64,000 nucleotides of DNA from Bacillota bacterium (GCA_023459495.1 JAEWTL010000021.1:1-64000); one strand, 5' to 3'. Positions 17,104 through 25,928 are shown, counted from the stretch's first letter. Notes: generated by a model from the sequence alone, not told the origin. Made by a program: numbers and translations.

Positions 17104-17178
17104 ATACAGGTTGATAAATCGTACTGTGTCCCGAGGTGATCGGGCCTTATCAGTCGGATTTCTCAAAGTGTATCTTTT
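17099..17178 (+). promoter_or_regulatory. Possible expression platform: anti-P1 stem with T-run
   Basis: AAGAGATACA (17099-17108) can pair with TGTATCTTTT (17169-17178), with one G-U pair. This would use bases 17099-17103 of the 3' strand of P1, so it competes with ligand-stabilised P1. A small hairpin CCCGA/TCGGG lies within the enclosed loop. The pairing supports transcriptional control but its direction is not certain. Confidence 0.45.
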
Positions 17179-17268
17179 CTGGTCAGGGGTTTTGTTTTAT
17201 GGATCTCTGACTGTCGGGATACAAGAAATGAACCTGCGATAAGGCGTTGATTTAAGGATGTGCTGTGG

Positions 17269-18078
17269 ATGGTTGAGAACTTGGTGGTCGTTCGGGGAGG
17301 CGGGGATCTCGCTACCGGGACTGTTTATAAACTGGCGCGCTGTGGATTCAATGTGGTAATTCTTGAAACTGCTGAGCCGACGGTTATCAGAAGGACGGTC
17401 TCCTTTGCTCAGGCGGTTTTTGATGGCGAAGCGACGGTAGAAGGCTTAATGGCAGTTAAGGCGGACTCCATTGACGATTGCCAAAGGCTGTTAAGTGAGA
17501 ATAAGATCCCGGTACTGATTGACCCTGAATGCCGGTCGCTAGGAGAACTACAGCCGGAAGTTGTGGTTGATGCCATCATCGCCAAGAGGAACATCGGCAC
17601 TTCTGCCGATATGGCACCCATTGTCATCGGTCTGGGCCCCGGGTTCTACGCTGGGCGTGATGTCCACGCGGTGATTGAGACTAACCGGGGGCATAACCTT
17701 GGCAGGTTGATCTATGATGGAGAAGCGGCGCCCAATACAGGAACGCCGGGCAACATTGGCGGCTTTAGTTCAGAGCGGATTGTTCGTGCCCCGGCAGCAG
17801 GATGTATAACAAACATATCAGATATAGGTGACAGCGTAGAGAAGGGCCAGATCGTTGCTTATATTGAGGGGACGCCGGTGAATTCTCCGTTGAGCGGGGT
17901 TCTGCGCGGGCTGATACAATCCGGTGTGCACGTCGACGAACATATGAAGATCGGTGACGTAGACCCAAGGAACAATCCGGAGTACTGCTATTCGATCTCT
18001 GAAAAGTCGCGGGCGATTGCAGGAGGAGTACTGGAAGCTATACTTTATCTCAGAATAAAGTATACCGAAGGTTCATAA
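17269..18078 (+). CDS. yqeB: YqeB/EF2563-family selenium-dependent molybdenum hydroxylase accessory protein
   Basis: A protein of about 269 aa. It has an N-terminal RGGGDLATGTVYKLARCGF segment, an ADMAPIVIGLGPGFYAGRDVHAVIETNRGH block in the middle, and a C-terminal lipoyl-like region (about 175-230). It belongs to the YqeB/EF2563 family that marks selenium-dependent molybdenum hydroxylase loci. Its role there is not defined biochemically as far as I know. I prefer the ATG at 17269, ten bases after AAGGA. The upstream GTG at 17260 is too close to that site. It is the first gene after the riboswitch-like leader and precedes xdhA. Confidence 0.88.
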   Translation: MVENLVVVRGGGDLATGTVYKLARCGFNVVILETAEPTVIRRTVSFAQAVFDGEATVEGLMAVKADSIDDCQRLLSENKIPVLIDPECRSLGELQPEVVVDAIIAKRNIGTSADMAPIVIGLGPGFYAGRDVHAVIETNRGHNLGRLIYDGEAAPNTGTPGNIGGFSSERIVRAPAAGCITNISDIGDSVEKGQIVAYIEGTPVNSPLSGVLRGLIQSGVHVDEHMKIGDVDPRNNPEYCYSISEKSRAIAGGVLEAILYLRIKYTEGS

Positions 18079-18148
18079 ATCAAGCGAAGTTTAGCCTTAA
18101 TGATGTGAGAGAATGTCTGAGAGAGGAAATGTAAAAGGGGGAAGCGTT

Positions 18149-20461
18149 GTGAGCAATGTCGGGAAAAGTGTCGCAAGGGTCGACGCATTTGATAAAGCGA
18201 CCGGCCGCGCAAAATATACTGACGATCTATGCAGCAAAAATGCGCTGATCATCGTGGTGGTTCGCTCCACAATCGCGCATGGATATGTGAAGTCGGTTGA
18301 TATATCCGAAGCCAAAAAGATACCCGGTGTTGTGGCAATTTACACTTGCTTTAATGTGCCGGATATCAAATTTCCTACCGCAGGCCATCCCTGGTCAACT
18401 GATCCTGGTCATCAGGATGTGGCGGACCGCAGGCTTCTTAACCGGCATGTGCGTTACTACGGCGATGACGTTGCGGCGGTGGTTGCGGAGAACGAAATAG
18501 CCGCAGCGCAAGCGGCCCGTGCCGTCAGGGTGGAATACGATGAGCTGCCTTTTGTGCTGGACCCTCAGGAAGCCATGGAAGATAATGCGCCGTTGATCCA
18601 CAAGGAATACGCGAACAACATCCTTAAGCATACGTCGCTCAACATCGGCAACTATGATGAAGCCATTAAGGAACCGGGTCTGATCTGCGTGGACAAATGG
18701 TACGATACGCCGGTTGTCCAGCATTGCCATATCGAAAACTTCATTGCATATGCGTATGAGGAAAACGGAAAGATCGTCGTTGTCTCCTCGACGCAGATAC
18801 CGCACATCGTCCGTCGTACAGTCGGTCAGGCCATTGGCGTACCGTGGGGAAAGATTCGCATTATCAAGCCCTATATCGGCGGCGGTTTTGGCAACAAGCA
18901 GGATACGCTATACGAACCGCTGGCCGCATATGTTTGCCAGCAGCTTGGAGGCCGGCTGGTCAAAATTGACGTTCCCCGCGAAGACACCTTTGTAAGCAAC
19001 CGCACGCGGCACGCCATACGTTCGCATATCGTCTCATGGGTGCGGCCCGATGGCACTTATGCCGCCCGAAAGCTGGAAGTGTTTTCGGATCAGGGTGCGT
19101 ATGCCTCCCATGGTCACTCGATTGCGGCCAAAGGAATGGGAGCTTTTCCTCAAATGTACCCCTGCCCTAATGTGCAAGGCGACGCCTATACCATCTATAC
19201 CAATAAGTCCGTTGCAGGTGCAATGCGCGGCTACGGCATACCTCAGGCCATGTTTGCGGTGGAAAGCCATACGGATGATGTGTGCAAAGTGCTTGGCATG
19301 GACCCGGAAGCATTCCGGCGTAAGAATTTGATGCCGCAGGGTTATAAAGACAACTTCTCAAAGAATGAGAACTACTTTGATACCTATAACCAGTGTCTCG
19401 ATAAAGCAATGGATTATATGGATTATCATAAGAAGATTGAGGAATACAAGAACCAGACGGGCCCCATCCGCAGGGGAATAGGTATTTCGTGCTTCTGGTA
19501 TAATACCGGTGTGTGGCCGATTTCGCTGGAGCATTCGTCCTGCCGCATGGTGCTGAATCAAGACGGATCGCTGCAAATACAGATGGGCGAAACGGAAATC
19601 GGTCAGGGAGCCGATACGGCCTTCGCTCAGATGGCTGCCGATGTGGTGGGCATTAAGGATTACCGGGACGTTCATGTCGTGTCCAATCAGGATACGGACG
19701 TCACGCCCTTTGGCCTTGGCGCATATGCATCACGCCAGACGTATGTGGGAGGTTTTGCCATCACGGAGGCTGGACAGCAGCTTAAAGAAAAGATACTGAA
19801 ACATGCAAGCGAATTGACTCGCGTCGCGATCCCCGATCTGGATATGGTGGACAGCAACATTATCCGCGTTACTGATGGCCGGGTGCTGATGTCGCTGGGG
19901 GAACTGGCGACAGAAGTGCTCTACAGCCTGACGCACAGCGAGCATATTACTGCCGAGTCCAGCTACCAGATCAAGAACAACGCCTACTCCTTTGGCTGCT
20001 GTGTTGCCGAGGTGGAGGTGGATATTCCGCTGTGTAAGACTACTTTGGTGAAGATCGTTAATGTTCACGATTGCGGGAAGCTGATCAACCCGGCTCTGGC
20101 GGCTGCGCAGGTGCACGGCGGCATGTCGATGGGTATCGGCTACGGACTGAGCGAGCAGCTGCTGTTTGATCCCAAAACTGGCAAAGCCCTTAACAACAAT
20201 CTGCTGGACTATAAGCTGTGTACGATGTTGGATCATCCGCATCTTGAGGCGCAGTTTGTGGAAAACCCTGAGCCCACAAGCCCCTTTGGCACAAAGGCTT
20301 TGGGCGAGCCACCGGCGACGCCTGTTGCGCCGGCAATCCGGAATGCGATATTGAACGCCACCGGCGTTGCGATCGATAAGCTGCCTATGAATCCGCATAT
20401 ACTGTTTACGCGGTTTGTCGAGGAAGGGCTCATTGCCGACCCCGCAAAGGAGGAGAAATAA
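18149..20461 (+). CDS. xdhA: Xanthine dehydrogenase molybdenum-binding subunit
   Basis: Catalytic subunit that hydroxylates hypoxanthine/xanthine at a molybdopterin-cytosine-dinucleotide centre. From GTG 18149 it has 770 aa. VGKSVARVDAFDKATGRAKY opens the domain, GGGFGNKQD and AMRGYGIPQAMFAVE bind cofactor, and GQGADTAF lies in the MPT region. The catalytic Glu is in ALGEPPATPVAPAIRNA near the C-terminus. The GTG has AAAGGGGG seven bases upstream and the family alignment begins there. An ATG at 18113 would add 12 unusual residues. The yqeB neighbour suggests a labile selenium ligand on Mo, which is inference. Confidence 0.93.
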   Translation: MSNVGKSVARVDAFDKATGRAKYTDDLCSKNALIIVVVRSTIAHGYVKSVDISEAKKIPGVVAIYTCFNVPDIKFPTAGHPWSTDPGHQDVADRRLLNRHVRYYGDDVAAVVAENEIAAAQAARAVRVEYDELPFVLDPQEAMEDNAPLIHKEYANNILKHTSLNIGNYDEAIKEPGLICVDKWYDTPVVQHCHIENFIAYAYEENGKIVVVSSTQIPHIVRRTVGQAIGVPWGKIRIIKPYIGGGFGNKQDTLYEPLAAYVCQQLGGRLVKIDVPREDTFVSNRTRHAIRSHIVSWVRPDGTYAARKLEVFSDQGAYASHGHSIAAKGMGAFPQMYPCPNVQGDAYTIYTNKSVAGAMRGYGIPQAMFAVESHTDDVCKVLGMDPEAFRRKNLMPQGYKDNFSKNENYFDTYNQCLDKAMDYMDYHKKIEEYKNQTGPIRRGIGISCFWYNTGVWPISLEHSSCRMVLNQDGSLQIQMGETEIGQGADTAFAQMAADVVGIKDYRDVHVVSNQDTDVTPFGLGAYASRQTYVGGFAITEAGQQLKEKILKHASELTRVAIPDLDMVDSNIIRVTDGRVLMSLGELATEVLYSLTHSEHITAESSYQIKNNAYSFGCCVAEVEVDIPLCKTTLVKIVNVHDCGKLINPALAAAQVHGGMSMGIGYGLSEQLLFDPKTGKALNNNLLDYKLCTMLDHPHLEAQFVENPEPTSPFGTKALGEPPATPVAPAIRNAILNATGVAIDKLPMNPHILFTRFVEEGLIADPAKEEK

Positions 20462-20464
20462 GCC

Positions 20465-21346
20465 ATGTTTGATATGAAGGAATTATACGAGGCCCAAAGC
20501 ATAGAGGATGCGATCCGTTTGAGGGTGGAGCATCCCGATGCCCATGTCATCGCAGGCGGCTCCGACGTACTGATCCAGATGCGGGAAGGTAAGCGTGCCG
20601 GGGTCGAGCTGATCTCCATCTATATGATCGATGAATTGCGCGGTGTCCGCATCGATGAAGACGAAGCCATTCGCATCGGATCGCTCACCAGCTTTTCGCA
20701 TATCACTAAAGACCCGATCATACAGAAGTATATCAACGTGTTGGGTGAGGCGGTGGATCAGGTGGGTGGTCCCCAGATTCGAAACATCGCCACCATCGGC
20801 GGCAACACGTGCAACGGCGTCACCTCAGCGGATTCCGCTTCAACGCTGCACGCTTGGGAAGCCCTTGTTGAGCTCACCGGACCTGAGGGAGTCAGACGGG
20901 TCCCAATTAAAGAGTTTTATATCAAGGCAGGCACAGTGGACATCCACGAGGGCGAAATACAGACGGCAATCATAATTCCGAAGGAAAGCTATGAGAATAC
21001 CTTTGGGTGTTATATGAAGTACTCTATGCGTAACGCAATGGATATTGCTACATTGGGCTGCTCCGTTAATGTCCGTCTGTCCGCGGATAAAAAGACGTTC
21101 GAACGCGTACGTATCGCTTATGGCGTGGCGGGGCCGGTACCCATGCGCGCCCCTTCCGCAGAGGCCACGGCAAACGGCAAGCCTGTTTCGATGGAGACAG
21201 CAGAGGCAATCAGCAAAAGTGTTTTGAAGGATATCAACCCGCGCGACTCGTGGCGCGCTGCAAAGGCTTTTCGTCAGCATATCGCTGTCGAACTGGCAAA
21301 ACGCGCTGTCATAGAATCGGTAAAACGCTGCGGAGGTGAAATCTGA
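20465..21346 (+). CDS. xdhB: Xanthine dehydrogenase FAD-binding subunit
   Basis: Electron-transfer subunit of 293 aa in the CO-dehydrogenase flavoprotein family. The FAD-binding loops are AGGSDVLIQMREGKR near residues 31-45 and IRNIATIGGNTCNG near 102-115, followed by SADSASTLHAWEA. The C-terminal domain has FRVRIAYGVAGPVPMRAPSAE-like residues. It starts three bases after xdhA, with an AAAGGAGG site in the xdhA end, and overlaps xdhC by one base. Confidence 0.94.
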   Translation: MFDMKELYEAQSIEDAIRLRVEHPDAHVIAGGSDVLIQMREGKRAGVELISIYMIDELRGVRIDEDEAIRIGSLTSFSHITKDPIIQKYINVLGEAVDQVGGPQIRNIATIGGNTCNGVTSADSASTLHAWEALVELTGPEGVRRVPIKEFYIKAGTVDIHEGEIQTAIIIPKESYENTFGCYMKYSMRNAMDIATLGCSVNVRLSADKKTFERVRIAYGVAGPVPMRAPSAEATANGKPVSMETAEAISKSVLKDINPRDSWRAAKAFRQHIAVELAKRAVIESVKRCGGEI

Positions 21347-21846
21347 TGAATGATCAATATCGTCTTGTTGAATTCAACCTGAACGGAAAGGACGTTGCCT
21401 GCATGGTGGATGCGCGCGCTTCCCTGACGGATATGCTGCGTAATGACTATCAGATGACCTCCGTCAAGAAAGGCTGTGAGGTTGGCGAATGCGGGGCCTG
21501 TAACGTGATTATCGACGGGGAGTGCTTCAACTCCTGTATCTATCTTGCGGTCTGGGCAAAGGGGAAGAAGATTCGCACTCTGGAAAGTTTGCTTGGCCCC
21601 AACGGCGAGCTGAGCGATATTCAGCAGGCGTTTATCGACGAATCCGCTGTGCAATGCGGCTTTTGTACCCCCGGTTTTATTATGTCCGCGCTATACATTT
21701 TAGAAAGCGGAAAAGAATATGCCGACGATGAATTGCGGAAGCTGCTGAGCGGCAATCTGTGCCGCTGCACTGGATACGAGAACATACTCCGGGCTGTGAA
21801 AAAGACCATGTATAAACGGCTTGGCAAGGAGATGCCCGCTGAATGA
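21346..21846 (+). CDS. xdhC: Xanthine dehydrogenase 2Fe-2S subunit
   Basis: A 166-aa iron-sulphur subunit with both [2Fe-2S] sites. The plant-ferredoxin-like site uses Cys in CEVGECGACNV plus CFNSC (about residues 45-65). The second, helical site uses CGFCTPG (about 104-110) and CRCTGYENI (about 141-149). It carries electrons from the Mo site to FAD. The gene order Mo-FAD-FeS follows E. coli xdhABC. The ATG overlaps the xdhB stop, indicating coupled translation and a fixed ratio. Confidence 0.95.
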   Translation: MNDQYRLVEFNLNGKDVACMVDARASLTDMLRNDYQMTSVKKGCEVGECGACNVIIDGECFNSCIYLAVWAKGKKIRTLESLLGPNGELSDIQQAFIDESAVQCGFCTPGFIMSALYILESGKEYADDELRKLLSGNLCRCTGYENILRAVKKTMYKRLGKEMPAE

Positions 21847-21885
21847 TGGAGATATTCAGCAACACAAAGTGATGGAAGGATATCG

Positions 21886-23160
21886 ATGAATAAAACGTTG
21901 ATTCTGAAAGGGAATATCATATTCGCGGAATCGAGCCGGGAATTGACGACACTGGAGAACGGGTATATCGTCAGTGAAAACGGCATGGTAACCGGAGTCT
22001 TCCCGCAGTTGCCGGAACAGTACCAAAATGCTCAGGTAAAGGATTTTGGCAGCAATTTAATCATTCCGGGCCTTGTCGACCTTCATCTGCACGCACCGCA
22101 GTTTGCGATCCGCGGTATGGGGATGGACCTTGAGCTGATTCCCTGGCTGAACAAATATGCCTTTGCCGAAGAAGCGAAATACGCCGACGTGGAGTATGCC
22201 ACTGCCGCCTATAGCGCTTTTTGTGCTGCCCTGAAATCCGGCGTTACCACACGCGCCTCTGTTTACGCGTCGCTGCATACGCCTGCCACAGAACTTCTCA
22301 TGCAAATGCTGGATGAAACCGGGCTGGTGACCGCTGTCGGCAAGGTCAACATGGACCGCAACAGCCCTGATCATCTGGTGGAAACTACCCACGAGTCAAT
22401 CTTAAATACTGAGGAATGGATTTGCCGCACCCGGGATTTATATCAAAATACGAAACCGATCATCACACCGCGGTTTGTACCGTCCTGCTCGGAAGAGCTG
22501 ATGTCGGCGTTGGGCAGGATTGCCGGTAAATATCATGTATCCGTACAGTCGCATCTGTCGGAGAATCATGATGAAATCAAATGGGTGAAAGAACTGCACC
22601 CGAGCCTTGAAACCTATAGCGATGTATACGATCACTTCGGCCTTTTTGGACAGGAACCCACAATCATGGCTCACTGTGTCTATTTATCCGATTATGAGAT
22701 GGACCTGATTCGCGAACGCGGGGTTTGGGTAGCACATTGTCCACAGTCCAACACCAACATTTCCAGCGGAATCGCGCCCGCTAGACGAATGCTGGAGCTA
22801 GGTTTACGCGTCGGTATTGGAACGGACGTTGCAGGCGGTTTCTCCATCTCCATGTTCCGGGCGTTGGCCGATGCGATACAGGTGTCCAAGATGTATTCCG
22901 TATTGGTTGATCGGAGCAAGGCACCGCTGACGCTGCTCGAAGCGTTCTATCTGGCTACCAAAGGCGGTGGCAGCTTCTGGGGCAACGTGGGCAGCTTTGA
23001 GCCGGGATACGAGTTGGATGCTGTGGTGATTGATGACAGTGATATCAGCTTTTTGGAGCCGCTCATGCTGACCCAACGGTTGGAGAGGGTTGTGCATCTG
23101 TCGGACGATAGGCACATTAAAGCGAAGTATGTCAGGGGAGAGGCGGTATTGCAGTCGTGA
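21886..23160 (+). CDS. guaD: Guanine deaminase
   Basis: A zinc amidohydrolase that turns guanine into xanthine, the substrate of XdhABC. At 424 aa it is a normal length. The metal site is DLHLHAPQFAIRG near residues 65-77, with the later ligands in QSHLSENHDEI and MAHCVYL. The catalytic Asp is in GIGTDVAGG. GMGMDLELIPWLN and VGKVNMDRNSPDHL are typical of this family. GGAAGGA lies upstream of the ATG. Its stop overlaps the next deaminase by four bases. Confidence 0.94.
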   Translation: MNKTLILKGNIIFAESSRELTTLENGYIVSENGMVTGVFPQLPEQYQNAQVKDFGSNLIIPGLVDLHLHAPQFAIRGMGMDLELIPWLNKYAFAEEAKYADVEYATAAYSAFCAALKSGVTTRASVYASLHTPATELLMQMLDETGLVTAVGKVNMDRNSPDHLVETTHESILNTEEWICRTRDLYQNTKPIITPRFVPSCSEELMSALGRIAGKYHVSVQSHLSENHDEIKWVKELHPSLETYSDVYDHFGLFGQEPTIMAHCVYLSDYEMDLIRERGVWVAHCPQSNTNISSGIAPARRMLELGLRVGIGTDVAGGFSISMFRALADAIQVSKMYSVLVDRSKAPLTLLEAFYLATKGGGSFWGNVGSFEPGYELDAVVIDDSDISFLEPLMLTQRLERVVHLSDDRHIKAKYVRGEAVLQS

Positions 23161-24524
23161 AGACAACGCTGATTAAAAACGCTCGGGCGATTGTAACGGT
23201 TGACGATAACGATACAATATACCGCGATGCAAACATATTAATAGAGGACTGCGAGATCAAACGCATTGGTCAGCAGAACTGGGACGCGGACGAGGTGATC
23301 GATGCCTCCGGCTGTTTTGTGTATCCGGGGCTAATTAACACGCACCATCATATGTACCAGACGTTTACACGCAACCTGCCTTTGGTTCAGAAAATGGAGC
23401 TTTTTCCGTGGCTGGTGACGCTATATGAGATATGGCGTGGCCTTGATGACGACTGTGTATATTACAGCTCCTTAACCGGAATGGGCGAACTTCTGAAGTA
23501 TGGCTGCACCACCAGTATGGACCATCACTATGTTTTTCCGCGGCGGGACTCGCAACACTTTATCGACCAGCAATTTCGCGCTGCCGGGGAAATCGGCATG
23601 CGTTTTCACGCCTCACGTGGCAGCATGTCCCGGGGAAAGAGCGACGGGGGACTTCCGCCGGACGATTTGGTGCAGGATATTGATACCATACTGAAGGACA
23701 GCGAACGGTTGGCGAAGCGTTATCATGATTCGTCCAAGTTTTCGATGAACCAGATGATATTCGCACCGTGTTCACCGTTCAGCGTAACGACGGATTTGCT
23801 GAAAGAATCTGCCGCACTGGCCCGACAACTGGGTGTACGACTGCATACGCACCTGTGTGAAACGAAGGACGAGGAGGACTACTGCCTGCGTGAAATGGGA
23901 ATGAGACCGCTGGAATACATGGAATCCTGCGGCTGGACGGGCAGCGACGTCTGGTTTGCGCATGGCATCCATTTCAATGATGATGAACTCGCATTTCTGG
24001 CCAAAACCAAAACCGGAGTGGCACATTGCCCGGTTTCTAACATGAAGCTTTCCTCCGGCGTCTGTCGTATACCCGATATGCTGCGGCTGGGCGTACCGGT
24101 GGGCCTTGCGGTGGACGGCGGTGCTAGCAACGACGGCTCCAATCTGATGACTGAGATACGCGCCGCTTACCTGCTGCACCGCCTGAGCTGGAGCGGCGAA
24201 GCGCCGACAGGCTACGACCTGCTGAAAATCGCCACGCGCGGCAGTGCCGCTCTTTTGGGACGGGATGATATCGGCAGCTTGGAGGTTGGTAAAGCTGCGG
24301 ACCTGTTTTTGATTGATACGTCGCTGATGGAACTCGCTGGCGCAGGCAGCGATCCCGGCTGTCTGCTTGGCACGGTGGGCTATTCCCGTCCGGCGAAGCT
24401 GGTGATGGTGAACGGCAAAGTTGTATCGGAGGATGGACGCCTGACGACGATCGACGAGCCGAACGTGCGGGAAAGAGCAGAGGCGCTGTCGCAGAACATG
24501 CTCAGAAAAGCCGGTTTGGCATGA
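23157..24524 (+). CDS. 8-oxoguanine deaminase-like amidohydrolase
   Basis: A 455-aa zinc amidohydrolase. NTHHHMYQTFTRNLPL at about residues 61-76 carries the first metal ligands, followed by LFPWLVTLYEIW. Later ligands are in LHTHLCETKDEED and FAHGIHF, and the catalytic Asp is in AVDGGASNDGSN. This layout fits the 8-oxoguanine deaminase group, which converts 8-oxoguanine to urate, better than guanine deaminase or SsnA. SsnA remains an alternative. It starts with GTG inside the guaD stop (GTGA overlap), so the two deaminases are translationally coupled. Confidence 0.82.
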   Translation: MKTTLIKNARAIVTVDDNDTIYRDANILIEDCEIKRIGQQNWDADEVIDASGCFVYPGLINTHHHMYQTFTRNLPLVQKMELFPWLVTLYEIWRGLDDDCVYYSSLTGMGELLKYGCTTSMDHHYVFPRRDSQHFIDQQFRAAGEIGMRFHASRGSMSRGKSDGGLPPDDLVQDIDTILKDSERLAKRYHDSSKFSMNQMIFAPCSPFSVTTDLLKESAALARQLGVRLHTHLCETKDEEDYCLREMGMRPLEYMESCGWTGSDVWFAHGIHFNDDELAFLAKTKTGVAHCPVSNMKLSSGVCRIPDMLRLGVPVGLAVDGGASNDGSNLMTEIRAAYLLHRLSWSGEAPTGYDLLKIATRGSAALLGRDDIGSLEVGKAADLFLIDTSLMELAGAGSDPGCLLGTVGYSRPAKLVMVNGKVVSEDGRLTTIDEPNVRERAEALSQNMLRKAGLA

Positions 24525-24528
24525 AAAA

Positions 24529-24546
24529 GCGGGATATTAATCCCGC
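24529..24546 (+). terminator. Hairpin after the purine deaminase operon
   Basis: GCGGGAT/ATCCCGC with loop ATTA, directly after the stop codon. There is no clear T-run after it, so it may be a weak terminator or an mRNA end-stabilising stem. Confidence 0.5.
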
Positions 24547-24603
24547 GCTCTCTATATTCTGGCTGTAAGGGGAACCTCCATACTGGTGTTGGCAACGGCA
24601 GAG

Positions 24604-25454
24604 TCAATTGTAGTATCCGATCTGAGTCTCATTAAAAATTCCCTCGTTCGTCTTTTCTACTATTGTACCTTCAAGGTTTACCCTGTAGTCTCCTTTGTAG
24701 AAAGACATACCATCCGTATCCAGCAAGCTGTAATGAAAATATATCCATCCGTCCTTTACGTCATATATACTCAAAAAATAGACGGGGCTGATGTTTTTCA
24801 GTTTGTACTTAATGGTTTGCTGATCGGGTACTTCAACATCATATTGCTTCACTTGTTCGCATGCCCTGTCTGCTGCTATAATACGCTTGAATTCCAGGTA
24901 TCAAAATATATGCGGTCTCCAAATAACTTGATGTTCATATTCGAGTAGGGTATGCCTTTTTGATTGGCTCCGTCCAGATCAATGCGAACCGTATCCCAGT
25001 GGCCGAAGTCACCATAGGTATGGTTTTTGCCTACATAAATGTACGGATCTACAATGGTAAACATGAATCCGGTGATGCCCAGGTCCATGTCCCCGCTTCC
25101 GTCACTATTAACCCTTTTAAGGGGACACTCATAGTCGTCATTAAAATAGAACATCCGGCTCCAGTCTGCGTAGTAGATCCACTCACCGCTTTCGGTTCTC
25201 ATATTCTTAAACATTTCCCGTACGTCTGCGGCCTCGTCTTCTGCAGGGATTATTGCCCCCGAAGGAAGGATGAACTCTGGTGAGACTGAACATTGAGGTG
25301 TTGCAGTCTCCGTTGGTATATTCGATATGGGCGATGTCTGAGTAACAGGAAAGTTATCGGAAGGAGGTAATGTTTAAACTGGCTGGCTGATGCAACCACA
25401 CAACATACTGACCAGCGATAACAAGAGAATTATCCGAATTAAATTCTTCTTCAC
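24604..25454 (-). pseudogene. Decayed DUF5050-like lipoprotein (in-frame stop plus frameshift)
   Basis: On the - strand a GTG at 25454 (in-frame ATGs at 25466 and 25484 are possible) opens a lipoprotein signal peptide with lipobox LCGC. A TAA follows six codons after the lipobox Cys, in the segment CISQPV-stop. The same frame then continues with a Pro/Thr-rich linker and GEWIYYADWSRMFYFNDD, typical of the DUF5050 beta-propeller-like family. It reads to a stop at about 24878. The sequence resumes in another frame as IIAADRACEQVKQYDVEV and ends at 24604. Two lesions make it a pseudogene unless they are sequencing errors. Confidence 0.75.
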
Positions 25455-25528
25455 TAGATTAGGCATTCCTTTTAAATACTCCATCAAATATTTTTTCAAT
25501 TATTATAAACAATTACAATTTTATAAGC

Positions 25529-25562
25529 AAAATTTACAGAAATACAATTAACTGTAAATTTT
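25529..25562. repeat. Perfect 11-bp inverted repeat in an AT-rich gap
   Basis: AAAATTTACAG (25529-25539) and CTGTAAATTTT (25552-25562) with 12 bases between. It lies between the two decayed genes. It could act as a bidirectional terminator (A- and T-runs on the outside) or as a protein-binding site. Confidence 0.6.
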
Positions 25563-25637
25563 ATATATATCGATAAACTTAAAACATTGTAAAGGAATGA
25601 CTTGACCAATAGATTGAATAAAATAAAATGATATGAC

Positions 25638-25856
25638 ATGACTACTGCCAACCGTCTTGCAAATGAACAGTTCCCTTACCTCCTTCAACACACCCAGAAT
25701 CCCGTGGACTGGTATCCGTGGGGCAATGAAGCTTTTTTTATAAGCAAAAGCCGAAGACAAGCCCATATTCCTCTCGATCGTTTATTCTACCTGTTATTGG
25801 TGTCGCATAGCGAAGTAGAGACATTTGATACATTTGCTACCGACGAACCAATGTGA
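25638..25856 (+). pseudogene. Frameshifted N-terminal fragment of a YyaL/DUF255 thioredoxin-like gene
   Basis: The first 30 residues read NRLANEQFPYLLQ...NPVDWYPWGNEAF, matching the start of the intact YyaL gene at 29008. After GCTTTT the frame shifts by one base. The continuation is visible in another frame as KAKAEDKPIFLSIVYSTCYWC, where the intact copy has KAKAEDKSIFLSIGYSTCHWC. That frame then stops, and nothing more of the roughly 680-codon gene follows. It is a relic rather than a functional small gene. It has diverged from the 29 kb copy, so it is not a recent duplication. Confidence 0.82.
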
Positions 25857-25928
25857 CAATATACACATATGATAAAAGAGATTATTTTTATACTTAAACA
25901 TTATTTAATAATATGTGAGGTAAAAATA

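Noticed and set aside
25370..25385. Recoding of the in-frame stop in the DUF5050-like gene, for example as selenocysteine
   Set aside because: The codon is TAA, not TGA, and a second lesion (frameshift) lies downstream, so decay or error is simpler.
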